Part shown: positions 48,348 through 59,814 of the stretch, piece after piece
Numbering within the stretch: the first letter of the stretch is position 1
Layout: each line of letters begins with the position of its first letter
NCBI GenBank assembly: GCA_029945375.1
Contig: CM057064.1
Span: forward strand, 1,860,001 to 1,924,000
Source of the DNA: Agaricus subrufescens
Taxonomy: Eukaryota > Basidiomycota > Agaricomycetes > Agaricales > Agaricaceae
Direction: 5' to 3'
DNA: 64,000 bases
Notes under the pieces: generated by a model
The model's input: the letters and a program-made list of their open reading frames with translations, nothing else
The model's database searches: none
What the model was told of the DNA's origin: nothing
Translations under genes and position numbers: made by a program

Positions 48348-49658
48348 ATGGCGCCCCGTCGAAAATCTGCCCGTCGCAATGACATGTCCGATATCGAGGA
48401 CGATGCTACTACCTCGCGCCACCAGAAAGATGACGTGGAAGACAGCGACGGGGAGACTGTCAGTCGAAAAAGAACCCAGAAAGGGCGCAAAGGTAAACGA
48501 CGCGCGCGTCAGGAGGTTGAAGACAACGATTCGGATGAGGCTATTGAAGTCGCCAACATCCCCGATCAGCCACTCAAGCGAGACCAAATTGGTAAATTGC
48601 TAGGGCTGGCTGAAGATTGGGACAAGATGGCTGCGCTCATCCAGCGGCCTTTTCCAATGTTCGGCATGGCCGCAGGCGGACTCGCCGATCTCGGCGACGA
48701 AGATGCAATAGAGGTGTGAAATGTTCAGTTTATAATCTTGCTTTATTTAGACCTATCTGAGATTGTTGCCGCCATAGAAAGTAGATGAAATTGACGGTTA
48801 TATGCGAGAAAGTCTGGACGTAATTGGGGTCATCAAAGCTCATGCCAGTGCACTTAACGCTATTCGTCAAAGCGGACTCCGAGGACAGGACATTGTACGC
48901 GTGCACTCTTTACTTAAGGAAGTACTTGGCCTTGAAGTCTGACAGGAGCAAGTCGAGGACTTGTATATCAAGACTGCCAAGGCAGCGGTGGCGGACTACA
49001 AAGGGAAAACTACGAGGCAAAAATATGCTAAAGATGAAGCGTACATCGCGTTTAAATCAAGCATATGGGTAGGTGGCTTCGTCTATGGAAGCCCAAGGTT
49101 CAAACTGCGGAAACTTAAATTTTCAAGTACAGGAGTCTAGACATCCTGGGGCACCAATGCCACCGATCACGGAGCAAATACCTCGTGGTAAGCACATCTT
49201 GCACCATCAGCTATAAGTTGGACGATTCTGAAAAGAATTTTCCATCTGCTTCAGAAAAAGGGGACAATAGCGACGAAGAAGATGATTTAGAAATCGGTGG
49301 TGTTACCCAAAATTATCTGTGCCCCATTACCCTTACTTTGCTTGAAGATCCTTACACTTCGTACGTGTGTTTGTCTCAGTTAATGGCGGACCTTTTTCTT
49401 TTTCTTTTTTTTCATTCTAACATGGAACTTGATGAATTCTATAGGACTGTCTGCGGACACTCGTTTTCGGCTGCTGCCATCACGGCAACGTTTCGCAGTT
49501 CAAATGCGCTTCGCAAATGCCCTGCAGCCGGTTGTGCCAAGCAATTTGCGTTGGTGCATTGCAAACCCGATAAAGATCTTGCGGCAAAAGTCAAGGCGCA
49601 TAAGCGACGGATGGAGCGGAATAGAGAGGACAACGACGCCGAAGAAGTCATTGATTGA
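48348..49658 (+). CDS. NSE2: E3 SUMO-protein ligase Nse2/Mms21 (SMC5/6 complex)
   Basis: SUMO ligase subunit of the SMC5-SMC6 complex, for DNA repair and chromosome stability in the nucleus. The start at 48348 gives MAPRRKSARRNDMSDIEDDA, basic then acidic. Helical exons follow (YMRESLDVIGVIKAHASALN; VEDLYIKTAKAAVADYKGKT; DEAYIAFKSSIW), fitting the Smc5-binding coiled coil. The C-terminal SP-RING is split by an intron: NYLCPITLTLLEDPYTS, then TVCGHSFSAAAITATFRSSN and KCPAAGCAKQFALVHCKPDK, with the zinc ligands C, CGH, C and C in place. It ends at TGA 49656-49658. About six exons. Confidence 0.87.
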
Positions 49659-50820
49659 TTTCCCTCGCCCTCTCTTTGATTCCATTTTTGATTTCGAAAG
49701 CACTTTACTCCGCCTGCTTGAAGTCTTGGGTTAATACATCAGGTCCATCGTTATCCCTAACGCCCTGAATCAAACCAGGACAGACACCCTTGAGACCTAG
49801 TGAGTCTTCTTCGACTGGTCCAAAGACTCGGGACGAATCATCGGTTTGACAATCGATCCCCGCAAAAAAAGAAGATAATCCCATCTGTAACAAACTCCCA
49901 GTACCCACCAGAACGGTAAATCATCTTTCCTTTTCATCCTTCCATGAAGCCTAATAGAAGCCTCTGCGGTCCCGTTTCTAAAATAAACAACTCATCATCA
50001 TCATAATCATCATACTCCCATCCTTCCGACCCAATGGCGATTTCCGAGGGTTCTTGCTGCTGGTTTAAAAATAATTAGTATTGCTGTAATCGGGGATGAC
50101 TGTTGGCAACGTTGCAGACGAACGATGATCATTTTTTCAGGGAGTTGCGGCCTGCTTCTTCTCCTGGTGCTGTCAAAATTTTCTCTCAAACACATTCATT
50201 TTGATGATGTCACCTTTGGAGGACAGAATAAGGAGAAGAAGAAGAAGCAGAAGATACAAACAGCACATGCATTATTCAAGTGCGTATACAGTTTCCATAT
50301 ACGAACTTTATTACAATGTCAATGTCTTCTGGGTGGCCAAAAGGCCGCCACACCCAGTACAAGGGTAAATTATGATGCCTGAAGTCTGGACTACGCCACG
50401 CTTGCATGATTTTATCTTGCTTTTGCTTTTGTTTTTTTTTCTCGAGAATTGAGTTCCGAACATGTCAGCCTCGAGGCTGATCTGAGAAGGTTGAGATTTT
50501 AACTCGCTTTGACTTGTGTTTTTTCTTTCTCGATAATTAAATTCCCAACATGTCAGCCTTGAGGCTGATAAGAGAGAAGATTCATATGTGTATCATTGCA
50601 ATCATCGGCAGGCAGGCAGGCAAAAAAGGTCATTAACGGGTACTCTGAGAAGAAAAAGAAAAAACCTCCTTATTCCGCCGTTGGAGCTCGGATTTTTGGG
50701 TAATGACCGAGGCTGCGGAGTAATTCAAAACCGCAGAAAGCATGGATTTTTTTGGGAGGGGGGTAACACTAGGTTGTGGCTATAGTTCTTCCTATGAAAT
50801 CAGAGAAGAATATGACAATA
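49659..50820. other. Intergenic, 1.2 kb, with short repeats
   Basis: Between NSE2 and the tandem array. It holds two 88-bp-spaced direct repeats with palindromes (listed below), a (GGCA)n stretch near 50608-50622, and poly-T and A/G-rich runs. No coding exon was recognised; the NSE2 3' UTR lies at its left side. Confidence 0.45.
50441..50570. repeat. Direct repeat pair with 14-bp palindromes, 88-bp spacing
   Basis: Two similar segments of about 45 bp each. The first has the perfect palindrome CAGCCTCGAGGCTG at 50466-50479. The second has the near-palindrome CAGCCTTGAGGCTG at 50554-50567. Both are preceded by a poly-T run, then CTCGAGAATT or CTCGATAATT, and ACATGT. The period of 88 bp suggests an old tandem duplication. 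Confidence 0.8.
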
Positions 50821-51500
50821 TAGGCGTCCAAGAAGGAAGGGAGCTCGATTGGAAGAAACGAAACAGCGGGACGTTCTGTCTCTCTTTTTATTTCATTTTA
50901 TTTTATTTACAAACGACAGTGGTTCGTTGGTTCAATCAGTCCGCATATTATCATTACCATCTAGGCGTCCAAGAAGGAAGGGAGCTCGATTGGAAGAAAC
51001 GAAACAGTGGGACGTTCTGCCTCTCTTTTTATTTTATTTACAAACGACAGCGGTTCGTTGTTTCAATCAATCCGCATATTATCATTGTCATCTGGGCGTC
51101 CGAGAAGAAAGAGAACTCGATTGAAAGAAACGAAACAGTGGGACGTTCTGTCTCTCTTTTTCTTTTATTTACAAACGACAGTGGTTCGTTGTTTCAATCA
51201 ATCCGCATACTATCATTGCCATCACCATCTAGGCGTCCAACAAGGAAGGGAATTTGTATTGGAAGAAACGAAACAGCGGGACGTTCTGTCTCTCTTTTTA
51301 TTTTATTTACAAACGACAGTGATTCGTTGTTTCAATCAATCCGCATACTATCATTGCCATCTAGGCGTCCAAGAAGGAAGGGAACTCGACTGAAAGAAAC
51401 GAAACAGCGGAACATTCTCCCTTTTTTTTAACAAAATTTTATTTACAAACGGCAGTGGGTTCGTTGTTTCAATCAGTCCGCATGTTATCATTACCATCAC
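50821..51500. repeat. Five-copy tandem array derived from the RPN13 3' end
   Basis: Unit starts at 50821, 50962, 51093, 51230 and 51362 (unit lengths 131-141 bp), each beginning TAGGCGTCCAAGAAGG or a close variant. On the minus strand every unit reads a few codons for ..GNDxMR(T/I)D, a TGA stop, then TTTGTAAATAAAA, which is a poly(A)-signal-like site, then a segment containing GTTTCGTTTCTT. The last unit (51362-51500) overlaps the true 3' end of RPN13, whose stop is 51469-51471. The other four are downstream copies in its 3' flank. Confidence 0.9.
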
Positions 51501-52827
51501 CACCATCATTCGCACCAGAGTCCGATTGACGTTCTCTATCCGCCTGTTCTTGAACAGCACGAAGGAAGGGTAAGACACCAATGCCAGCTTCTTCAGGCAA
51601 CCCAAGACTGCGAACGAAACCGCCTAAAAGTCCAGTGCGAAGACCTTGATCGAAACTCGCTACCGCTCCTCTGAATTGTGGGGTACTAATATGCGCAAAA
51701 AGAAATAATAATCAGAAATTTTTAGGAAAACAGGGACAAAAAAGCGGTTTGAACAGACTTGATGATGCGTTGTATAATCTCTGGGGAAGGTGAGAAAGGA
51801 AGGTCGGGAGGAAGGTGATTGTAAAGAGCGGGGATGACTTCTGGATTATCAGAGAACAATTGCGAGATATTGGAAGATGTGAGGATATCCGTGAGCGCAA
51901 CTTCTGCGCAGATTCAGAAAAGCTGCTCGTCAGGAATAGGGGGGAGTGAAAGTATAGTTACCTGGAGGTGCATCGGCCATGCCACCCAAAGAACCTTGAG
52001 CTTGAATTGATCCTAAAGCGCTGGAAAGGGCGGCAAGTTGTTCAGGCGTGACATTAAAGTTATTGGCATTCCTCGCAACGTGGTCTACGACGGATTCTGT
52101 CGGTAAAGGAGGGCGATTAGCTGTGGTCGCTGTTGTGAACTCTGATGTTGGGACAGTTGCGGTTGTAGATCTGAGGGGGTTCGGATGGGCAGATGAGAAA
52201 ACAGAAACCAAGTGATGGTTGGAATAAATTGAATTATTTTATGTTCTGGAATGAAGAAGCCTACAGTGGGGGGGATACCTACGAGGAGGCGGAAGTAGAA
52301 GCAGGAGCCTGGGATTGTGTAGTAGTGGATGAAGGAGATGACCATTGAACTTGGTAGTCTGGGTCTTCGAGGAGACCGTTCAGGTTGCTGACGAACTCTG
52401 CGTCCCGGGCAGTCGATGCGTCTTGCAGCCAGAACTGGACCAAAGTGTGAGATTCATTGTTTTTTTTTTTTAAGATAAGATAAATTGTGTGACGCACGAA
52501 ATGTCTTTGGTTGGAAGAGGAAAACTTGAGTACGTAGACTCTTCCTGGAGATTGATCCACCTTGATGAAACTTGCATCAGAAGGAAAGAGTATCAAGTCC
52601 TAGAGGAAAAAAAAAATCAGCGTCATCGATGGCAACGGCTAGATCAAAGACGGCACCTCTTCGATTAGGCCTGTTTCGCGGTTCTTCCATTGGAAATGCA
52701 AGAGCCCGTCCTCGCCGTTGACGAGAACGATCGCACCCTTTGTAGAGGATGGATCGACGGTATTGGAAGTATCACGGCGGAACGCGCGGCCGGCCTTGAA
52801 AGCGAGGAGGATATCAGAATCCGACAT
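51469..52827 (-). CDS. RPN13: Proteasomal ubiquitin receptor Rpn13 (ADRM1-like)
   Basis: Ubiquitin receptor on the 19S proteasome that also docks the deubiquitinase UCHL5 in many eukaryotes. The start at 52827 gives MSDSDILLAFKAGRAFRRD, then GAIVLVNGEDGLLHFQWKNR, DLILFPSDASFIKVDQSPGR, VYVLKFSSSNQRHFFWLQDA, a full PRU domain (residues about 20-130). A Ser/Thr-rich linker follows. The C-terminal DEUBAD-type helices are EVALTDILTSSNISQLFSDN, PEVIPALYNHLPPDLPFSPS, FRGAVASFDQGLRTGLLGGF. It ends SGANDGGDGNDNMRTD at TGA 51469-51471. About seven exons. Divergent from the SCOC-like gene with only 60 bp between starts. The 3' flank is a tandem array of its own end. Confidence 0.93.
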
Positions 52828-52887
52828 GAGAGGGGGAGACAACGCGGGTCAGAGCCAGCCGCATTTCCTTTTCTGATCAGTCACATC
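52828..52887. promoter_or_regulatory. Shared 60-bp promoter, RPN13 / SCOC-like gene
   Basis: The shortest divergent spacing in the window. Transcription start sites must be inside it or in the coding starts. TGATCAGTCACATC lies just before the plus-strand start; no TATA box. Confidence 0.5.
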
Positions 52888-53249
52888 ATGTCGTTTGCGG
52901 GATTCAGTGTCGAGGAGGCCCTGGGCTGGGGAGCGGCCCCTGGCCCGGCCGAGGGCGCCGACCTCGTCTCCCAGGCCATCCGCAAGGAAAAGCTCGTCAA
53001 GTGCGTCGCCCCCTCCCCGCCTGTCGTCCCACTGAGCATCCCCCAGAGAAATCCAGGCCACCCAGGAGGGCCTCCGAGGTCAGTCCCCGCCGCCGCTCCT
53101 GCCCCGACTGCTTGCCGAGTTCCTGCCCCGCAGCTATGCTTGAGAAGGTCCAGGCTGTGCAGAAGGACGTGGACAAGTTGTCCTCGGGAAACGAGGTCCT
53201 GCAGATGTACATCGACAACCTGACACAACAGATGGCCAAACGACGATAG
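52888..53249 (+). CDS. Short coiled-coil protein, SCOC/Slo1-like
   Basis: Small protein resembling SCOC (DUF2205), a Golgi and endosome coiled-coil protein that binds Arl GTPases (yeast Slo1 binds Arl3; human SCOC binds Arl1). The start at 52888 gives MSFAGFSVEEALGWGAAPGP, AEGADLVSQAIRKEKLV. After an intron the last exon reads MLEKVQAVQKDVDKLSSGNE, VLQMYIDNLTQQMAKRR, ending at TAG 53247-53249. The piece SGNEVLQMYIDNL matches SENQVLGQYIENL of human SCOC. The intron acceptor near 53120-53130 is uncertain by a few residues. Its stop faces that of ARL8, with 75 bp between them. Confidence 0.68.
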
Positions 53250-53324
53250 CGCAAACCTATTTAAATGCTGCATCTCATTTTCATTTACAAAGGAAATAGA
53301 ATACATGATAGCTATGTATAGGCG

Positions 53325-54422
53325 TTAATGACTTCTTCCCGCTAGCCATTGCAGAATTATATCTCTGAGCGGGAGCATGAAGCTGTGAACGCGGCAAATG
53401 ACGGAAATACATACAAGTTGTGTTGACTCTTCATGGAGCACTTGATTCGCGGAACTTCAGTTGGATTGTAAGGTGTATTGTTATGTAATGGCTCACCGAG
53501 TAGCACTGTTTTCGGCAGTTAGTTACTGTGGGGGGAAAAGGTAGCAAGAACACTCACTGATACAGGTCTATCCGAAATCTTGTCCAGTTGCCTGACAACA
53601 TTACATCAACCGCAGCTGAAAACATGGACGAGAACCTACAGGTCTTTGATGAGCTGCTTCACGGGCACATGTTCTTCCAGGTCATTCTTGTTACCCAACT
53701 GACAAAACATGAGGGACGTCTAGTACGTAAGAAAGCAAGACATACCACTAATAGAGGCACGCCTGTCAGGGACGACTGAGAGAGCAATTGATGGAGTTCA
53801 AATCGTGCTGTATTGAACTTCTCGGGCTACACAACGGGTCAAAATCGAAGGAGAGGTGATAGAGGGGCTGACGCACGTCCGCCGAATCGACTACAAAACT
53901 GGCACACGGTGAGTCAAGGACTGGAAAAAGGTAGATGCATCTACACACACTACAGCATCTACTCCGTTGCAATACCGCTCCCACATAGACCTAAACTTGG
54001 GCTGACCTAGGAGGGAAAGGTTGGATGCGGAGAGAAGAACAGAGATCGGGCGTACCAGCAACGTCCCAAATCTTCATTGTAACATTTTGTTTTCTTACTT
54101 TGCGAAAGTTGAATGCCACAGTAGGCACGACATCTTCACTCCACTACGGACGCATTAGACAGGAAACTGGCAGAAAATACGGACCCTCACTTGGCCAGAC
54201 GTAAGCACATTAACAAATGAAGTCTTTCCAGACGCCTATGAGTCTGTTTTAGAAGTGCCGAAGGGGGGAGAAGAGACGGAGAAGCATACTTGAAGGCCGA
54301 CGACGGCGATTTCTGCCTGTTTTGAAAAGAAGAGGCTGGAAGGCAGTTAGTAAAAGGTGAGAAAAGGAAAAGCCGACGCACCCCGAGAGCCAGTGGAGGA
54401 TGGACGCAAAGAGGCCGGGCAT
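53325..54422 (-). CDS. ARL8: Arf-like GTPase Arl8
   Basis: Small GTPase of lysosome and vacuole or vesicle transport in other eukaryotes. The start at 54422 gives [14 protein letters not shown] / [15 protein letters not shown], an amphipathic N-terminal helix without Gly2, which is the Arl8 pattern. The P-loop exon gives [15 protein letters not shown], then [90 protein letters not shown] (G4 NKND), KISDRPVS, and a C-terminal [15 protein letters not shown] 53325-53327. The P-loop is GLQASGKT instead of the usual GLQNAGKT. At least nine exons, with phases consistent at each join. Confidence 0.9.
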
Positions 54423-54489
54423 TGGCGAGAGGCAGCGGAAGGAGGGCGGGGCCAGTCACACCTCGTCACGCGCCAAATATAGCTTTTGC
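54423..54489. promoter_or_regulatory. Shared 67-bp promoter, ARL8 / PET127
   Basis: 67 bp between divergent start codons. Purine-rich on the plus strand, with AATATAGC at about 54476-54483. Confidence 0.45.
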
Positions 54490-57148
54490 ATGAACCGCCT
54501 CGGTCGCCCAGCAGCGCGGCTCCATGCGCGTCTCTTCCCCCGCCGCCTGTTCTCGGCCGTCCCAGATGCCAAACCGTTGGCGGATGTATTGCTGGAAATT
54601 CCACAAGTGCGCAATGGCAAGCCATTAACGGCTCGCAAGTCTCTGCATGAGCTTCGCGCCATGTTAGCGGCCGGCAACCTTTCTCCCGAAGTCGAGAAGA
54701 TGGTACGGGGAGAAGTGAAGAAGAAGGAAAAGGCTGAGTTGTATCAAGCTGGAAAGAAAGCAAGGAAAGCGGCAGCAAAAACAAAAAAAGGGTCAGAAAC
54801 AACTTCTCCAGTTGAAGCAACACCTGCGCCTCGGGAAAAGGCCGCGAAAGCAAGCAAATTCTCCAAGCCAAAGGAGAAGCCAGAGTCAAAGGCGACTTCC
54901 TTTGTAACTGGCTGGGGTCAGGATGGTACGCGAATCAACCATGTCTTCCTACCTCTAAACTAACTATCCCTAGAACTGAGTCCTTCGTCATTCCCAGAAG
55001 ACCCTAGTGTATTCGAACTCGAAAAGCAGAAATGGATAGACCAACGCCAACAGGAAGGCAGCCCAGAATTAGAAAAGGTCCCATTCGAACAAACCGCGTC
55101 TCCTCTCACGTTCGACAGGCTAATTGAAGGTGTCTTGAGGCCCGACAAGATGCCGCCCGTCCTCGAAGGTAGATATATTACTTCTTTCGCGAAATATCTA
55201 CTCAACCATTCCAGGCGTTGACCCTCCTACACCACAACAGCCTGTCGCAGAACTCGAACATAAACTTGACCGTGTCCTCTTCAAGTTCGTACACCCCCCT
55301 CGTTCGTATCTCTTTTCTGACAACTCATTTTCTTCTCTCCCAGCCCTGGGGTACATTGGCTACAAGACACCCGTTCTCGCGTTTACAACTTTGATCCTTA
55401 CCTACAAGATATCCCTCCCGTAACTGATTTCGCTTTCGAGCGCATATCCGGATTCGTTCCATCCTCATCCGACACTGACCTCTCCACCCTCCTCCAAAAA
55501 CACAACAAAAAGTTCTCAGGATCAACATCATCTCTTTCAGGAATCTTAAGCCATATATACTTTCTAATGTCTGGGGATTGTTATGTCGACTTAAGAACGT
55601 TGAGTAAAGATATGCAGCGGGAGAAGAGGACTTTTACACCTGGCCAAAGAATGGCTGCTTCGGTCGTGTTTAATCACAAGGATGGGAGGTATACGATCGA
55701 CTCGAGTGCCGATAAGAATGACTATGCATCAAAGAACATTCTACTTTGGCTAGGCACATTACTGGAAAAGTTCTTGACGTTGCCCAGAGAGAAATTTGCC
55801 GCCTATCGTCGTTCGATTACGGATGTGGCGCTCCCAGAAAAGAGCGAATTGCGGGAAGCGTTCCGGTTCTCCAAGGTTCAGTGTTTATGCTGTTGGATGT
55901 ATATCAATTCACTGACGCTTGGAAAGCCAGTCAAAGAACTTTATCATGCGTTCTCAATTGGACTGTCATGATTCTCGTCTTCCGGGGACTGGTGTGTTCG
56001 ATATCAAAACTAGGGCATGCGTATCCATCCGATTGGATCTCTTTAACTTTGAAGAGAACTCTGGGTATCTCATTCGAAAGCAACATGGGCGATATGAGAG
56101 TTTTGAGCGGGAATATTGTGACCTTATACGGTCCGCTTTCCTCAAATACCAGTTGAGTGGGATCCAATCAATCTGGCTATTTTTGTTTTTGACCGCACAA
56201 TCAAGGTTCCAAGTAAGGATTGGCAATATGGATGGGGTTATTGTCGCGTATCATAACACCAAGCAAATGTTTGGGTTTCAATATGTTCCACTGGAGGAAA
56301 TGGATGAGCGGCTATTTGGGCCTGGAGAAGGCATAGGCGACCGAGTCTTCAAGGGCTGTGTCGGTATCATGGAAAATTTGGCAGAAGAGATAGTGGGGTG
56401 TTTCCCCGATGAGGTAGGCTGGGCTAGACTTCTCAAAACCAAAAAAAAAAGGAGCACTGACAGTGTTTGATATATATTTTTATAGTCTGTCAAAGCGACA
56501 CTTGAGACGTTGGAATATTCCGGAATTCTAAATGTGTGGGTGGAACCAGTAGAGTGGGATGAGACGGAAAAGGGAGCACGACCCATTAAGCAAATCCAAG
56601 TGCGGACATGGAGCTATTTATATTCAGAAATAACCAAACCTTGGGAGGGATACCGCGAGTTGGGTAAAGAATGTGAGTGGGGATTGCGTCAGCCAAGACC
56701 GGGTTGAATTGTACTGACACAATCAACGATAAAAGGGTCTATACGGTGGCAGATAGCACATCTCATTTCAAGCGAAGCCGACATGAGACGGCAGTTGATG
56801 GAAGCGAATACACGGCGAATGAGGGTTTGGGCGGCCCCTTCGGGAGTGGATCCGGAGGACTTGAAAGAGTGGTATGAGAGTTTGAACTTTGGTGGAAGTG
56901 AGGATGGAGGCGACAAGCCTTTTGATCCTCGCCTGTTTTCGAGCGAGGTGGATCCAGGTTTGGACATGTACAGGCAGCTGGCGAGACAAGGGCGATTGGA
57001 TAGTGAGAGGATTCGGGAGCTGGAGGAAGGGAAGCCTCAGCGTGTTCTTGGCGAAGCTATTAGTGAGGAACAGGGGCTTGGCGATGACTCTCATGGGAAC
57101 GTTGAGCCCGGCAGCGAGAATCCGGAAAGTCGGGTAGAAAGCACTTAA
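54490..57148 (+). CDS. PET127: Pet127-like mitochondrial protein
   Basis: Membrane-associated mitochondrial protein that in yeast affects processing and decay of mitochondrial RNA. The start at 54490 gives MNRLGRPAARLHARLFPRRL, FSAVPDAKPLADVLLEIPQV, a strongly basic presequence. A Lys/Ala-rich linker follows. The Pet127 domain includes LERVLFNPGVHWL-type sequence (NPGVHWLQDTRSRVYNFDPY), LQDIPPVTDFAFERISGFVP, SGILSHIYFLMSGDCYVDLR, FTPGQRMAASVVFNHKDGRY, FDIKTRACVSIRLDLFNFEE, NSGYLIRKQHGRYESFEREY, FQVRIGNMDGVIVAYHNTKQ, MFGFQYVPLEEMDERLFGPG. The C-terminal part is acidic and ends SENPESRVEST at TAA 57146-57148. About ten exons. Confidence 0.88.
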
Positions 57149-57346
57149 ATATAATTCTTATACATACAGAGATTAATAGACGAGCAGGTACGGGGCCTGG
57201 AGGGAAAGGGTTGAGAATTTTGGGCAATGCCCCGGGCTGTGCCAAGACTTACAGCTGATGGATTCTTGTTTCTGAGAATACTTTACTTTTAGTCAAGTCC
57301 TCGTCGCCTCCCTCCTTCGTCCCCCTCAACCCGCGAGAGTGCGCAC

Positions 57347-59814
57347 ATGTCCTGCCCAGATCAGCCCCCGACAAAGCCACCGTCAAAGAAGCGCGCGTGG
57401 TCGGCTTATATTCCGAGGCCGGGAAGCAGCTCCGGTCTGAAATCCTCAAGTAGCAACGGCAACGGCGGCAGCGCTACTACTCCTGCTGCTGCTGCTACCG
57501 CCACCACCGTCTCTTCGCCGACCCGATCAAGTAATGGCTTCAGTTTTGGCAAGCGGCCGGGAAGCAGGTCGAAAGGCTCGGTGACGGCCTTGACGGCCTT
57601 GACGACGCCGCAGGAAGGGAAAGAGCTGGAAGCGTTTCCGCCGCAGCCACTGGCGGTGACGAGCTCGCGCAGTGTGAGCAGCAGTGTGAATGCGAGCGCG
57701 AACAGCAGCAGCAGCACGCTATCGCATTTTGGGCCGGAGACGCCGACGACGCCGCTGTTCGGGGCGCGGGCGGCAGATGCGGAGCGGCGCACCCCGCCGT
57801 CCCGGCCCTCGTCTCGCCCCAGCACGCCCAAACGATGGGCCTCGTCGCTGCTGACGTCATCACCGGAGAACGAGGGTCCCCGCAGCTCCTCTGAACACAC
57901 CCGCATGGCGTCGGGCAAGTCCTACCTCTCCTCCATGATTGGCGGTCTCTCGCTCTCCATCTCCCGCACCAGCACCCGCGACGACGACGACGACGAGCGC
58001 GAGAAGGACCGCGGCCGGACGATCTTCAAGCCCAGCTCCAAGCGCACAAAGTCCAGCTCCAATCTGTCCCATGACACTGACACCCCCGCGACCTCCAGAA
58101 GTCGCTCTCGTGCCCGATCCCAATCGCCCTTTTTCTTCCGCCGCCGTCAGCGCGATCGCGATACCTCCCCGACCATCCAGTCTCTCCCGCTCGCCAACTC
58201 GGAGACCGACCTTTCCGACACCTCTTCCATCCAGCCTCGCACCGCCTTTACCGATTTCGCAGATTCGGGCGACGAGACTATCGATTATTCGGACGACGAA
58301 TGCGAGGTCTTCGACGACTTCCTTGATCCCGTTACCGAGCGCAACACCGAGCATAACGCTATCGTTATCCCCGCCTCTACCCCTGATGCCGTAATTGACG
58401 AGGCGGAGCCCGACCCCTTGGGCGAGGGCGTCAACGTCGTCGTCCCGCCCGAACCCTATTTCCCGTCCACGCTCAACTCCTTGGATAGAGCCAACACTCG
58501 GAATAAGAGGAACCCCCGCCGTCGCAAGTCGACCAAACATCACGAACCTCTCCCATTCAAGACTTGCAGACCCGTATTCGAACGCGACAGGTGTACCATC
58601 ACTGTCAAGCAAGGCGACCCAAAGGCCAGCACGAGAAGGAAGAGGAAGTATGTGGTAGCCAGCGATTTGAGTGAGGAGAGTAAATATGCCGTCGAATGGG
58701 GTATCGGTACTGTCTTGAGAGACGGTGACGAAATGTTGGTTGTCACCGTCGTCGAGAATGAGAGTAAAGGGGAGCAGTTTTTCATTCGGGTGCTTTTGAG
58801 TCAGGCCACTTACTATATAATGTTCCAGTCGACCCCGAGGTATTTAACCCAAGTGATCGGACCGCCAAGCTGAGAAGCCAGCAGGAGGTTAGTTTTCTTT
58901 TTACCCTCTTACCCTTTTATATACGAAGCGCTGATCTGTGGCTGATCAGCGTCAAGGCTTGGCATACATCCTTGTTCGCCAAGTCACTGGTCTCCTCCAA
59001 CGCACAAGACTCAACGTCGCAGTTTCATGCCAAGCTTGGCATGCAAAAAATGCTCGGCATATGTTACTAGGTTCCGTTTTTTTCCCCCTTGCTCCTCATT
59101 GCCCGGCACTCATCCAAAGCAATGGTAGATATCGTTGACTACACACAACCTACTATGCTTATCGTCGGTTCGCGTGGTCTAAGCCAGTTGAGTGGGTGAG
59201 ATAAGGGGTGGAAAAAAAAGAAAAAGCGCTCCGATGACTGATTTATATACCTTTTTTTTTCTTTTCACAGCATTCTTCTAGGGTCAACATCCCATTACCT
59301 CATTCAAGTAAGCTTTCTTATTTTTTTCAGGTTACAATTTTATCTATTCTTTTGGCTCCGCCCATTTTATAATGCCCGAACGCCACTCTTCTATTTTTCC
59401 CAAGAAACGAAATCTGATAATCTAACTCCACTGGTTTTGTTTAATTAGAAATGTTCCGTACCGGTTATGGTTGCACGACGCAGACTCAAACGTCCGCCCA
59501 AAAAATCCGCGCACCTCAGTACCCATCGTCAACATGTCAAACTTTCTGAGGCAGGTATCGACCGTGTTGCTGCTAAAGTGGATCAAGACGTCCAAGTCAT
59601 GCGAGAAGAAATGCAAAAGGATGAGAAGAAGAGAGATGGAGGTCCGGGAAGTAGGGACGATAGACAAGTTGAGGCCTTGTTGGAAGCACAAGAGGATGAG
59701 GAGGGTGAAGAAGGTGAGGGGAGTGTTAGTGGCGAGAATGATGGTGGCAGAAGCCCAGATGCTGTTGTCGGGAAGGAAGGCGATAACGAGCCAAGCGAAA
59801 GGGTCTCTACTTAA
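57347..59814 (+). CDS. Universal stress protein (UspA-domain) family protein with long disordered N-terminus
   Basis: The start at 57347 gives MSCPDQPPTKPPSKKRAWSA and a 400-residue Ser/Pro/Arg-rich disordered region with an acidic patch (DSGDETIDYSDDECEVFDDF). The USP domain follows: KYVVASDLSEESKYAVEWGI, GTVLRDGDEMLVVTVVEN. It continues through exons with VDPEVF.., QGLAYILVRQVTGLLQRTR, and the nucleotide-binding end MLIVGSRGLSQLSGILLGST, SHYLIQKCSVPVMVARRRLK. The acidic C-terminal tail ends EGDNEPSERVST at 59814. Seven or so exons, with phases consistent when the intron near 58750 starts at GTAAAG. This arrangement occurs in many fungi; the role is unknown (stress response by family name). 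Confidence 0.82.

Noticed and set aside
50742..51431. Plus-strand open frame of 229 codons with repeated RELDWKKRNSGTFCLS
   Set aside because: It is the tandem array read through; the repetition follows from the DNA repeat, and units differ in length by numbers not divisible by three.
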